Assembly (NCBI RefSeq): GCF_004337985.1
Contig: NC_043742.1
Span: 7,915,136 to 7,979,135 of the forward strand
Direction of reading: 5' to 3'
DNA: 64,000 nucleotides
DNA from: Pyricularia pennisetigena
Taxonomy: Eukaryota > Ascomycota > Sordariomycetes > Magnaporthales > Pyriculariaceae
Under the pieces are notes generated by a model. That model saw only the letters and a program-made list of their open reading frames with translations. It had not been told where the DNA came from and did no database searches. The translations under genes were made by a program, and so were the position numbers. Below are positions 1-11,750 of the stretch, piece by piece; position 1 is the first letter of the stretch; each line of letters starts with the position of its first letter.

Positions 1-150
1 ATAGTTACAAAAATAAAGGTAGGATTGTAACAATAGTTATAAAAGTAGGGGCAGAATTGTAATGATAATTACAAAAATAGGGGCAGGATTGTAATAATAA
101 TTACAAAAATAGGGGTAAAATTGTAATAATAATAACAAAAATAGGGATAA
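1..150. repeat. Tandem repeat, 32-bp unit
   Basis: About four and a half direct copies of a 32-bp AT-rich unit. Each unit has a core of the form TTACAAAAATAGGGGCAGG followed by ATTGTAATA. Copies differ mostly by A/G and C/T changes. The array runs off the left edge of the window, so its full length is unknown. No coding function is visible. Confidence 0.8.
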
Positions 151-159
151 TATATATAT

Positions 160-652
160 AATTTACCAGCCAATTAATGGGGTAGCCAATAGCGATTAAA
201 AGGAGTATTAAATATATCCCAGTTAAACCAAAAATATTTACCTTTAATTTTTTTATATTTGAAATCCATTTTGTTATCGGTATTTAAACCGTCGAGAGGA
301 AAGGTATTTTAAAAAAGGCGCAAATTTTTTATAGCAACCTAAATCGCGTTTGCGTTAAAAAGATAACCAATCCAGGGATAACCCTTGGTTAAAATGGAGA
401 ATTGCGTATAGTATACCAAGGAAACCGTTAGGACTTTTTCGCGGGCGTCCTCGAAAATTTCCTCTTTTGCGCGATTTATATTAGTAAATCGATCGGCGGT
501 AATGGATTGGGTTTGTATAAAATTGAGGAAATCGTTTTATTGGTCGTCGCCAAAAAGTTTGGGATAAAATTCGGTAATTTGGGTTTTTGGTTTGGTAAAA
601 ATGGGATGATGGAACCGCCCTTCGTCGTACCAATTGTTAAAAATATTTTTAA
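160..652 (-). pseudogene. Unrecognised RIP-damaged coding remnant
   Basis: Read on the minus strand this stretch has long open frames interrupted by single TAA/TAG codons, as in the RIP-damaged transposon genes elsewhere in the window. Peptides such as WYDEGRFHHPIF and KGYPWIGYLFNANA look protein-like, but I recognise no family. A solo LTR (653-1313) splits it from similar minus-strand sequence on its right. It may belong to the same decayed element as the helicase at 4300-6727, which is an inference from strand and position only. Confidence 0.35.
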
Positions 653-1313
653 ATGTGAGGAAGTTACGAGATAAAATAAGCTTAATTTTGAACGCGGGGA
701 AAAGTGGATCACGTATAAGGTTGATGGAACGTTGAAGTGGCAGATAACCGTTTGCTAACGGGTAATAGAGATGATATATTGTTGTTGCACAATCGATTCG
801 TTAAATCGTTGAATCGATGAAGGTTATGAAGGTGATGAATCTAAGGCTAAGTTGTGAATTACGTGTTCGAATCCGTAGGTGCAGATCTTCGATCCGGATG
901 TCCGGAATGCGGGTACACGTCAAATGATTTTGGCCTTATTTATGCGACTAACCTGCCGGCCTATTAAGCCTAACGGCCCATTGACCCTAACGGCCTATTG
1001 TGCTTATGCATGCACAGAAAATCTGCGACCATAACGGGATTTGAACCCACACATTTCAACGTATATAAAATATAGATTATGGTACGTGTATTATACGATC
1101 AAGCTGGATTAAATATGACGTATTTGTTTTGTTGTTAAAACTATGAACAAAGACGTAATATATAAACCTTTGTGTGTATAAACGCGTATACGTTTTATTT
1201 GTTATTTATTTATTTATTCGACGCAGGGTGACTAATAAAATTAGCACGTGCTAGCCGTTATAAGATAATGTAGGGTAGCTAATATAATTAGCCCTGCGCT
1301 AGCCATGTTCACA
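653..1313 (+). mobile_element. Solo LTR, family B (copy 1)
   Basis: 661-bp copy of the LTR that flanks Copia-1 at 18116-18777 and 31769-32413. It starts TGTGAGGA and ends GTTCACA, so it has TG..CA ends. It is flanked by perfect 5-bp target duplications TTAAA (648-652 and 1314-1318), so it is a solo LTR left after recombination of a complete element. It carries the tRNA-like segment described at 18477-18571. Transitions relative to the other copies fit RIP. Confidence 0.9.
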
Positions 1314-3330
1314 TTAAATATTAACAAATCCAATAGGTGTATTTAAATTTAATTTGTACGCTTTTTTTTCAACCGTCCGATTTTAATGGGTTTAAAACGG
1401 GACCAGGTATCGATAACGAGCATTATTATCGTCCCATTGTAACAGGCGCGGTTGAAACCAAATAAATTGGCGACGTCGATAATTTAATCCGCTCGCGAAC
1501 GGGCAATTAAACGATATTCAAATTGCATTAAATGCAGACTATTTAAAACGATAACGTTGACGGCGATTATTGCATAATTGGCGATAATAAACAGGGTGGA
1601 AAATTATTCGATAACAAACTTAAAAGGGTTACGGTAATTTCCACTAAAATCATTAAAATCTTTTTTAATTTTAATAACGATTTTTCCCTGCCGGCGAAAA
1701 CTAAAATAAAGAAAATGGTAGTAAACCTTAAATTAATCGTCGATAAAATAACCGCTATATATATATGGTCCAGGGTTAGCGGTTTTAAATTTTAACTCGC
1801 CGTTCTTGAATTTAGGTCCGGTGGTTATTATCCGCAGGTAAATTAATATCGTGTCGAAGATTGTGGGAATTATAACCGGTTTTAATTTGTTTGCGAATAT
1901 CCTTAACCCGGGGAGGTAAATATCGTTTTGGCGGATAAAGGGGGGGATAAGAGGTAAGCGACGGCGATTTACCAAATTATCCAAAATGGGTTTGGTATTT
2001 TTATCGTTAAATATATCCGGTCCGGAGGCCAAGGCTTTTTATTAGACGGGTATTTTACTATTTTTAATTTATTTTTCGGGGTTATTTGCTTTGAAAGAAA
2101 TTAAAAACCCGAATACGTCGGCCACTGAAAAAAAGTTAATTAATAATTAAAATTGTACCGGCTATTATAAGATATAAACGAGGGTAAAAACCAAATTATA
2201 ATAATTGTTGTATTGTAATAGTAATTGTTTGGTATTACCGTAGAAAATTGTAATAATTGTTACAATAGAGTAAATGGGAGAAAATATTAGTGAAAAAATG
2301 TAAACAATTGTCGCAATCCAATAAAAGGAAATATTAACCTGTTATATTAATATATTATATTAAAACATTTGTCGTTTAGTAACCAAATACGACCATTATT
2401 TCGTTTATATTTAACGATTTATTATCAAAATGGTATACCAAAATCTGGTTATTAACGCGTATTTTTCCTGCGGCGATACCAGCAGCGGATTAAAAACGCT
2501 TAAAAGCTTGGGCGATTAAAGTTTCGTTCGTGTTACGGAAAATATTATTTCCGCGACCAAACCAGGCGGGCGGGTTAATATTATTATTAGTGTTAAAACA
2601 GTTAACATAACCCAAATGGGGTATAATACGAACCATTTTAATAATATTTGTATTCCTTACCCTGCGCCAGGTTATAATAATTATCGCCGATACGGATTGG
2701 TTTTTACCTAATTCAAAACTATTTTAGAACGGGATAGGTAAACGATTTAAAAAATCCGTATTTTTATACAATAGGAAATAATATTCGGGTTATGCGAAAT
2801 TTATTAATCCATTATTTGGCGTCGAATTGGGTTTGGGTTACGTCAGCGATACCGAAATAAAATTAGTTTTAATTGGACGAACGGTGGTGGTTTTAAATGT
2901 ACGGGTTACCGGCGGTTTATTTAATGGCGCGGGTACCGGGTTAATAATAATTTCCGGTTATGGTATAAAAGGCCGGTTTTGGGGGTTTTTTGGTGGCGGA
3001 AATAATGCGTTGGCAAATGGTTTAAAAAATACCAGGGGAATCCGCAATTAGCGGTTATCGAAATTTTGGGCAAATTTGTTATAATTATCGTTTATATTAA
3101 TATTATTATCGTTTCTATTAACGGACGCGGGGTTAGGTTAATTATCGTTTTCGCTTATATAAATATTATCGCCGTTATCGTCGACGGGGGCGGGGGCAGA
3201 TTCGTTGTCGCCGGAATTTATGTCGGTATTATTTTGTTTATTATTATTATTATTATTGAAAATGGGGGGGGGGAAAGTTTAAAAGGATTCCAATTGCATT
3301 TAAATAATTTTGTAATGTAAAACAATCAAA
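1314..3330 (-). pseudogene. Unrecognised decayed coding region with Asp/Asn-rich tract
   Basis: On the minus strand, from about 3300 down to 2350, one frame stays mostly open with sporadic stops. It begins with an Asp/Asn-rich low-complexity stretch and passes through peptides such as KMVRIIPHLGYVNCF and FRNTNETLIAQAFKRF. A second open stretch lies at 2032-1733. The plus-strand frames at 2827-3320 are antisense to this low-complexity coding and are not genes. I do not recognise the family. The region continues the same strand as the helicase remnant to its right and could be a downstream part of the same element. Confidence 0.35.
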
Positions 3331-4299
3331 ACGTGCAAATCTAATTTTAAAACGATTGCAATATCCGCGTCGTAATTTTGCAGATTTTTAAAATATTGGT
3401 TAATTTTTTTTGTCCGGGTTATTTTTTGCGGTATGGTTATTAGGTTGGCGAATAGTTTAATATTGCTGGGTATATATTCCAGCGCAAATTTGACGGTAAT
3501 TTGGGGGGTGGTTTTACCTTTTTGGCGATTTTTGGGAATTATGGTGACCAGCGACCGTAATTGTAATAATTATTACGTTTTTTAGCGAATTAAAGCAGTT
3601 ATTGTAATTATTATTACAATAAGGTTAATTAAACTGCCCCGGATCTAACCGGGTGGGGGTACGTTTGCAATGCATGGACGTTAATTATAACTTATTTCTA
3701 TTACGATTGGGATTAGTCCCTGTTTGGGTGGATAAAGTATAAACAGTTTTATCCAATTAAAAATGTTTTAATCAAATTTCCTAACGAATGTGTTTGCAAT
3801 ATTTAGTAAGGCAATTTAGCGATGATGATAATTATTACGTTTATTAGTATAAAATTAAGCGTTAGTTTAATCGTTATAATTTCGTAATAGTCGTTACAAA
3901 AAGAATTTGGCGGCCGGGAAAAGGTTTTTTATTGTAAAAAAAAAGAAAAAAAAGTTAATAAAAAAAAGGAGGTATTTATACCTAGATTTACGTATGGGCT
4001 TTTCTGTTAATAAAATAAGGTTGAAATGGAAACGCCAGAGTTTCCGGAATTTAACCGTAACGGTTATTACAATTCGCAATATCGAACCCTTTTATTTTTA
4101 ATCGGGGCGCCGTTACGCCGTACCAATTTATATATAATCCAAGCTTCTAATGTGCGTAACAATTATTATACTCCATTATTTAGTTTTTTTATTTAGGCCG
4201 TTAATTGGGGATTTTAATATTTAATAATTATATATTTTATACTGTTTAATAATCTTTTGCCCCTGGTTATTTCAATTCGGCGTCGCCTTTCTCGTCGGT
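3331..4299. other. AT-rich spacer, no gene recognised
   Basis: Heavily TpA-enriched sequence with short inverted A/T stretches such as TAATAATTATTAC near 3565 and a purine run near 3935-3975. The short opposing frames at 3894-4101 are low-complexity Lys/Phe runs and are not supported as genes. Confidence 0.5.
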
Positions 4300-6727
4300 C
4301 GAGACGTTTATGATCCAAAGCACGTTATTTGATTTGATTAGGATTCGGTTTTAATCGCCCTTAAATTTTTAGGGTAAAAAACTATAGGCGTTACTCTATA
4401 GGATATTTATATAACCGTTAACGTTGACCAGTATTTTAACCTATAATTTTAATACCGTTAAATTCGTTCGTCGGCGTTTATTAACTTATTTTCCCGTATA
4501 ATTGTTAATTATATTAATTATTTCCTAAAATACCACCGTATTTTAATTCCGTTGCCTTTTTTTGCTTTTGGTGCAAATATAAACGTACTTTCGTATCTTA
4601 TTTTCGTATTTTATCGGGAGTTAAACGACGAAATAATCGCTATATTATTTAAGCCATTTAATTAATCGTAAATCCGGAATATTTTCCAGCAAATCGCCTT
4701 TCGTCCATTCCCGGTTCTAGGAATGGACGAATATTTTGGCGATATTAAAGGTTATTGATTTGGGTAACATTAATGGAGATAGTAAGTCGTATAACCGCCG
4801 CGGGTTTGGGAAAAAAATAATTATTACAAAATGGGTACACTATTTGTCCAATTGTTTAAATATATAATTATTTTTGGAATTCTTCCTGGGTATTTCAATT
4901 GGCGGTTTTTGAGGGGTAGTAATAATAAAACTCCAATTTGGTGGACGTAAACGTTGTAACAGTTTTTAAACTAATTTATTGTAAAAATGGATTTGTTCTT
5001 TATATAAAATCCGAAATAGTTCGTCGAAAATATTTAGCGTTGGCGAAAATTTATATATTTGGCGTTTCCTTTTTTAATTTTTTCCTGTTTATTACTTCCT
5101 ATTATATCTAATGAGGCGAGACGCGCGGTTCGAATATACCCAAAAGGCCGGTTAATTGTAATTCCGACGCTTTTGCCGGGTTATTATCGTTTAAATTAGA
5201 TTTAGCGACACGTGGAAAGTTAATGGGGAATAACCGCGTTTATAAATACGTTAAAAAATTTAAATGGGCAATTTTTAAATCTTTAGCGTTTTTTCGTAAT
5301 ACCGCGGGTTATTTGGTTAATTTGGCTAGTAATTTTGGTTTAATTAATTTATTATTAGCGAGAAACTTTTGCGTATCGAAATACCAATAAGGCGTAAAAA
5401 GATATATGGTTTTTTTACGGTCAAACCCGGGTGCGGTTTGTCCGAGCTTTTATTATAGGTTTGCGGGGTCGTTTAATACGAGCGCGCCGTACTGCATTAC
5501 GCGTTCCATATTAGATATATTTATGCCTATATTTAAAAATAAAATGGAAAATATAATACGAATTTTAAAATCCGGTTTGGAAAGTTTTGCGTATATTTTG
5601 GTTTTATCGATTTTAGGTGTAAATGCATTATACCGGATAATCATATCGGTAACGTTCCGTTCGGTAAATTTCCTGGATACGAGGTTTTTATTAAAAATTG
5701 GCGTATTTGGATAATGCGGTTCCTGGCGTTTATATATATAATGGTTTTAAAAATACGGGAAGCGGATAATGGTATAATACTCCCTATTAGGAATCAAAAA
5801 CGACGGTAATCGTTAATTAGGGTTTTGCGTTCCAGCCATTATATTATAATTATAATTTCGGGTCGGTTAAAAAGCGTTTTAACGAAAGGTATTATTTTTT
5901 TGTAAGATAATTGGCTAAAAACGTAGGTTTTAGTTTTTATTGTAAAGGTTACGGTATACCCGAATATAAATACGTTTACTGGTATAATTGCCCGGACCAA
6001 ACGCAGTATGGAGAACGATTCCTTGGAATCCTTCCACTGTCAAATCATATAAAATTTGTTAATAATAGATAATACGATATATTGGTGGAATATAGGGTTT
6101 CGAAAAAGTTTAAGGATTCGGTAACCGGTAATTTATTACGGGTTTAAAAGAATGTACGTGTATTTACAAACCGTTTGCGGGTTCCAAAAAAATTATGCTA
6201 AATAAAATTAATTTTGGTAATAAAAAGCGTATATTTATATTTACGTTTAAATTGGATTGGTCGATTAATTTGGGGTTCGTGGCGGGATAACGCTATATAT
6301 TGCGCAATTGTTTATGCCTTAATTTGTTTAATAGGGTTATTTGGGTAATAATGGTATTATTGCGAATAATTAATGTGGTTTGCAATATTATATTTTTCCC
6401 GTACCCGGTTTTTGCCAGCAAAATAACGTTTTCTATATTATATAAAATTCGGTATGTATATAGTATTTGGTTATAATATAGGATTTGTGCAAAAGTAATA
6501 GGGGGTTTGTAAATGTTTAAAAGCTATGTGGCAATTAAGGAAACGAATTTATATTGTAAATTTATATTATTAAAAGCTTTGATTTTAGCGTATAATTCCG
6601 GGAAAAGGTGCACGTTGGGGGAGGTATTTCCCCCCGCGCTTGCGGGATCGCAACCGAGAAAAAGTGCGTCGATTTGCTGGGAAAACGAGGAATATAAAGG
6701 CGTATTTCCAAGCATTGTAAATATATA
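4300..6727 (-). pseudogene. RecQ-like (superfamily 2) DNA helicase remnant
   Basis: Minus-strand remnant of an ATP-dependent helicase, recognisable by ordered motifs. A Walker A-like AKTGYGK lies near 6430. A degraded motif II followed by QW lies near 6035. A motif III-like IFGYTVTFT lies near 5960, followed by FNRPEI near 5865. The motif IV-like KTIIYINARNRI lies near 5740. The motif V/VI-like FKIRIIFSILFLNIGIN leads into MERVMQYGA at 5470-5560. The motif II acid is lost and there are many in-frame stops at likely Gln codons, so it is dead. The N-terminal part (6524-6715) is open. In fungi such helicases occur in subtelomeres and in some mobile elements; which applies here is not shown. No transposon ends could be assigned. 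Confidence 0.65.
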
Positions 6728-6959
6728 ATTTGGTAAAATATATACGTAAATTTGCGGGAGTCATGGTTCTTTTTATGGTCAGATAAATGGGGTATTATAT
6801 AGTGTTAACGCTATACAAATTGCTAAAATATTAATATTGCGCTTTTTGTAATAAAATTTATATGTTAAAATTCCTTTTAATAAAGCGGTTTTCCATATGT
6901 AAATTGTAAACGCTAATACCTGGTATTAAGGAAATAAAAGGTGAATATCGATCGTGTTA
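6728..6959. other. AT-rich spacer, nothing recognised
   Basis: Between the helicase remnant and the first recognisable family-C sequence there is AT-rich DNA with no supported frame. The left end of family-C copy C0 could lie here but its terminal TAGTCTCAG is not visible. Confidence 0.4.
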
Positions 6960-7161
6960 ATGGGCTGGATATGGGATACCGCCATAAGCGGATTAAAGGC
7001 GGTTTATATTAAACTTTTAATTTAAGGAATCTGTTAAAAAAGTTTTAGTTTTATATAAAAGATTTACTAATTCCTATTTTCAACGATGTGTTCTTTTTTT
7101 AATATCTTATATGGTTATTAGGTAATATGGGAGTGTTTGTCGCCGAATTGACGAAAATACA

Positions 7162-9026
7162 TAGTCTCAGTGCTCAGACTAGACCCCCCTGCTTCGCAGT
7201 GGGGACCGAACGCTCCATGTACCTTTTAGCCACATGGCTTTTCGACCAATTACATTGGCCGAAAAGATCGCGCTCGTTCTAGTCTAAGGACAATTTGTCG
7301 CATTTCGCCGTTCATGGCGGTACCACCAACGATAATCTGTCGCATTTCGCCGTTTATAACGGTATTTTTAATAATATATTTAATATTACGATATCGCTTA
7401 TGATTATTTTATTAATATAAGGATAATTTGTGGTATTCTGCCGTTTGTAGCGGGTAAATGCAATATATTCGCATTATAATGGTAAAAGAAAATAATATAC
7501 CCATAGTATGCAATTAAATATTCGTATAAAAAAATAAATAAAAATTATAAAAATATATAGTAATTTGCGTTAAGTTTATTGGAGTTTGCTGAGTACTCGA
7601 ATGCCGGCCGCGTCTTTATAGCTACTGTATTTGGAAAGATATTAAAATATTAAATAAAATCTGTAATTTTTTATTATATTTAATTCTTGTTTTAAATAAT
7701 GGTATGCAATAATTATTTTAATTTAGTTTACAGCTTTTATACCTTAGTAAACCTAATACTGCAAAATGCATGCAATTATCGATTGAAACAAAAGTTTTAT
7801 TAATATTCTTATATAAATTAACAATTTGTTAAAAAATTAAATAATTTACGCAAATATTGGTAAAATGAAAATATTTTCACTTGATATATTCCTTAATCAA
7901 TTTCCTAGTAGATTTTATATAAGGTTTTTTTTAAAAAATTTAATCAAATTAAAAAAACAAAAAATATAAAAAAAACACAAATTTAGCATTTGTTTATATA
8001 AAAACATAAAAAGGGCCGGTATTGCAAATCGGGTTTTACGTTAACGTTTATTTATATATATAATCCACTTTTTCAAATTTTGCTTTTTTTAATGTTAGAA
8101 TTGGTAAAAATGTAAAAGCATTTCGATGGTAAAATATATATAAAATTGGATATACCTTACCTATCCGCATATTTAAGGGCTTATATAACTAGGTATACGT
8201 ACAAAAATGTGATATTATATTAAGTATATATATGCCACCCCCCACGTGCAAAAACCACAAAATTCTGCTGCAAAACAAAAATAATATAAAATTAATTAAA
8301 TAAAGCAAAAAAATTTATAAAATACACATTTACCATTTGTTTTTATTAAACAGTTTTCAAAACCGATATTGTAAGTACGATTGGATTTGGACGTTTGTTT
8401 ATATACGTAATCGAAATTTTTGAAGTTTTGGTTTCATTATCGTTAAAACTGGTAAAAATATAAGCGAGTTTCGATTGTAAATTATATATAAAAAAATATA
8501 TACTTTGCCTATCCGCTTATTTAACTGCTTATATAATCCGATATAAGCACCAAAATTTCTTATAACGATATATACATATATACGACCCTCCACGTGCAAA
8601 AAGTATAAAATTTGGTCAAAAATTAAAAATAATATTAAAAAAAATCGAAAATCGAAAAAAAAATCGAAAAAACAGTACCGCCATAAACGGATTAAGGGCG
8701 GGTTATATCCAATTTTTAATTGGCGTACCGGGTGCAAAAAGTTTTGGATTTATGAAAAATGCCTAACAATTCCTATTTTTAACGATATTTTTTTTTCGAT
8801 ATTTTGCGTGGTTGTGGAATAATAAAGGAGTATCGGTCGCAAAAAGGCCAAAAATACCGCCATAAACGGCGAAAATCGACAAATTGTCCTTAAACCTGAA
8901 CCAGAGCGTTCTTTGGATGGACCCACAGGTACATTGCAAAGCCGCAATTGAGCTACGAAGTGGAGCGAAGCGAACGAAGTGGATCAATTGTGGAGCTCTG
9001 GGCTTCAGGGATGAGCCCTGAGACTA
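7162..9026 (+). mobile_element. Family-C element C1, complete, 1,865 bp
   Basis: Starts TAGTCTCAG and ends CTGAGACTA, a perfect 9-bp terminal inverted repeat. It is flanked by perfect 9-bp target duplications GAAAATACA at 7153-7161 and 9027-9035. Its target is another family-C element (C0). Both ends share a subterminal inverted block (GAGGACAATTTGTCG-like, followed by CGCCGTTCATGGCGG-like). Between lie AT-rich stretches without any convincing reading frame. A 9-bp duplication fits Mutator-like (MULE) transposition, so it is best called a large non-autonomous MULE-like element. That class assignment is inferred, since no transposase is present. Confidence 0.8.
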
Positions 9027-9113
9027 GAAAATACAGCCATAAGCGGCGAAAAACGACAAGTTGTCCTCACACCTGAACCAGAGCGTTCTTTGGATGGACC
9101 CACAGGTACATTA

Positions 9114-11083
9114 TGTTAACAATATGGGTTGCTAACAGGGGTTTAGGCATTAGCTTAGGTGTGGCGTAATGCTAGTTGCGGTATAAAGCCTGTAATTACA
9201 GGGCTGAAATACATGAAATTATTCACTGAAATGGTTCGCTAATTTTGGGATTAATAGCCTAAATTCATTGGTGGGGCAAATCCTGCTTTATCTTCCTCAC
9301 AGATTTTCCGACATTAAAATGGGGGTCCGCACGCCAAAAAACGTTCCGGTGTAGTCTCAGTGCTCAGACTAGACCCCCCTGCTTCGCAGTGGGGACCGAG
9401 CGCTCCATATACCTTTTAGCCACATGGCTTTTCGACCAATTACATTGGCCGAAAAGATCGCGCTCGTTCTAGTTTGAGGACAATTTGTCGATTTTCCCCG
9501 CTCATGGCGGGTATTTGTACTGCTTTCGCACTGTGCATGCACTGCATACGTAATACCAATAGTATAACCACTGTATACAACTAAATATTCGAATAAATAA
9601 ATAAATAAAAATCGTAAAACTATAAGGTAACCTGCGTTGTAATAAATGAATTTTTATATTTTTTGAACGCAAGGGCCGTGGGTATATCTCTTCCGATTGT
9701 ATAAATATTTAAATATCAAATATATTTTCTAGATTTTAATATATATTTTTATTTTTAATTTATTATTTTGAATAAAAATGTTTTATGCAAATAAAATCAA
9801 TCACTATAAAAGCGATTTTCAAATTAGCGTGGCGGTGGAAAATGCATGCGATTACCGCTTAAAATAAATATTATATTAACATTTTTCATTTAATAAATAT
9901 TTTATTAAAAAACTTAATAATTCGTCCAATGATGTTTAAATTTAGAAAAAACTCTAATATAGTATCGGTGATAAATTATCATATATAAGTGACATTTAAC
10001 CTTTTTTTACCATTTATATTTTATTAAATAATAGAAAAAATATAAAAACAGTATAATTTTACCATTTCTTTCAATAAAAATAGTAACAAAGCCGCTATTA
10101 CGAAGCGGATCTTACGTAAACGCTTGTATATATACGTAGTCCAATCCCTGAAGTTTCGGTCTTATTATCGCCATAGTTGGGAAAAATATAAAAGCGTTTC
10201 GATTGTAAATTGTATATAAAATTGTATATACCTTACCTATCCGTTTATTTAACGGTTTATATAATTAAATATATGTACCAAAATCTGGTATACGGCTATT
10301 TACATATATACTATCCCCCACCCATAATAACTTTGAAATTATATTAACAAATAAAAATAATGTAAAAAAAATACGAAAATCGAAATAAAATAGAAAAAAT
10401 AGTACCGCCATAAGCGGATTAAGGGCAGGGCCTAGCAAATTCGCCCAATTAAAAATATAAAAATATAAATTAAATTGTTGCTAATAGCAGTATCAAATGC
10501 TATTTTCAACGTACAAACCGCTTATTTTTACGATTTTTATTTATTCTTTTATAACGGAGTGTTGGTCGCCGAATTGACGAAAATACCGCCATGAGCGGCG
10601 AAAATCGACAAATTATCCTCAGACCTGAACCAGAGCGTTCTTTGGATGGACCCACAAATACATTGCAAAGCCGCAATTGAGCCACGAAGTGGAGCGAAGT
10701 GGATCAATTGTGGAGCTCTGGGCTTCAGGGATGAGCCCTGAGACTAGTTCCGGTGCCGCACACGATTTTCCGAAAAATTAATTTATATTGGTTGCTTAAA
10801 AAACACCCTTATTCCTATATAAACCATTTTTGGGTTCGCACTAATTTGCTGATTTGGTGAAAATTTTAACCCGATATAGGGTAATTAGCTTTTAGGTGCG
10901 GGGTGGGTATAAACCCGGTATCGGGTAAACCCCATTCGCTTACATTTTAAATCGCAATTCCTGTAATATTAAATATTATAGAAAATCCGACAACCCCGAC
11001 AGCCCCATTTCGGCACTATTTATTGTGGTTCATATATAAAAAGAGTGGACCCATTATATGCTTAATAACGCATATAATTAACA
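9114..11083 (+). mobile_element. Solo LTR, family D, carrying family-C copy C2
   Basis: Starts TGTTAACAATATGGG and ends ATAATTAACA. Without C2 and its duplicated target it is about 566 bp, close to the 556-bp intact copies. Flanks read CATTA on the left (9109-9113) and CATTG on the right (11084-11088), a 5-bp target duplication with one RIP-like G/A difference. It is inserted in family-C element C0. This LTR belongs to Copia-2. Confidence 0.85.
9352..10746 (+). mobile_element. Family-C element C2, complete, 1,395 bp
   Basis: Perfect TAGTCTCAG/CTGAGACTA ends with 9-bp target duplications GTTCCGGTG at 9343-9351 and 10747-10755. The empty site GTTCCGGTGCCGCACAC is present in other LTR-D copies (for example 52039, 59756), which fixes the boundaries without doubt. 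It is about 470 bp shorter than C1, mainly through internal length differences. No reading frame is supported. Confidence 0.9.
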
Positions 11084-11159
11084 CATTGCAAAGCCGCAAT
11101 TGAGCCACGAAGTGGATTAATTATAGAGCTCTGGGCTTCAGGGATGACCCCTGAGACTA

Positions 11160-11233
11160 ATGTGGCTAAAGGGTACATGGAGCGGTCGGTCCCCACTGCG
11201 AAGCAGGGGGGTCTAGTCTTAGCACTGAGACTA
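11160..11233 (-). mobile_element. Family-C end fragment
   Basis: 74 bp matching the hairpin-bearing end of family C, ending GCACTGAGACTA at 11233. It abuts the right end of C0. It contains the CCCCACTGCGAAGCAGGGGG stretch found at that end in complete copies. Confidence 0.75.
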
Positions 11234-11670
11234 GGGTGGACCTGACCCACAGGTATACTTCGTGGTAGGGGTAAAAATCACCACCCCTGAACAGTGGTGG
11301 CGACTTTGCAGGTGTGTGGAACCCCGACCCGGCGTTGTTTAAAAGTACGAACGCGTGCTCGTTGGGGTTTAGTAACATGTTTTCTTATAATGGCGATTAA
11401 CGAAATTTATTTTTTATTTCTTTTTAACCTGCAAAATTGATTAACGCGTTGCGGCTTTGATTACTTGAGAAAAAAACAAGATTACAAAATTGATTGTGGT
11501 TGTAATTTCAGGTCTCAAAATCGTTAAATCAATTAAGAAATCCGATACTTGTAAAAAAACGAACGAAATACCAGTGGGTCAAAAGGTTTAGATTATATTA
11601 ACGTCGTGAAAGTTACATCGACAAATATACGGTGACAAGGGGTGGTCTTTTTTGCCTGCCACCGTAGTAA
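11234..11670. other. Unclassified stretch with little RIP signature
   Basis: About 440 bp that by eye contains more CpA/TpG than the transposons around it. It includes the small inverted repeat around CACCACCCCTGAACAGTGGTGG (11279-11300). The minus-strand frame at 11166-11378 overlaps the family-C end and is not supported as a gene. Origin unknown; it may be original host sequence. Confidence 0.4.
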
Positions 11671-11750
11671 GCAACGCCGCGATTGGGCCACGAAGTGGAT
11701 TAATTGCGGAACGTTCATTATAAAATGAGCCCTGAAACTAAATTAGCTCT
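11671..11750 (+). mobile_element. Family-C right-end fragment
   Basis: Begins within the GCAACGCCGCGATTGGGCC block and ends GAGCCCTGAAACTA, a RIP-altered version of the CTGAGACTA terminus. It lies about 430 bp upstream of the secreted-protein gene at 12183. Confidence 0.7.

Larger units (their letters stand above)
6960..11159 (+). mobile_element. Family-C element C0, split by nested insertions
   Basis: Three blocks (about 6960-7161, 9036-9113, 11084-11159) join to match the interior and right end of the complete copy at 9352-10746, so they are one interrupted element. The right end is CTGAGACTA at 11151-11159. The left terminus is not found. It is broken first by copy C1 (7162-9026) and then by a solo LTR-D (9114-11083) that itself carries copy C2. 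No coding capacity is visible. Confidence 0.7.

Noticed and set aside
1..150. Regular 32-bp repeats resembling a CRISPR array
   Set aside because: Units are directly adjacent without spacers and the DNA is eukaryotic; it is a minisatellite.
3066..3320. Ile/Val-rich plus-strand frame
   Set aside because: It is antisense to the Asp/Asn-rich minus-strand coding remnant.
160..6727. A Starship-type element with a DUF3435 recombinase
   Set aside because: I could not find the tyrosine recombinase motifs or matching ends; only the helicase motifs are readable.
4300..6727. Helitron (Rep-helicase) origin for the helicase
   Set aside because: The motifs fit RecQ-like superfamily 2 helicases, not Pif1, and no Rep HUH motif was seen.
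7162..9026. Family C as an LTR retrotransposon or TRIM
   Set aside because: The ends are inverted, not direct, repeats, the duplications are 9 bp, and there is no primer site or polypurine tract.
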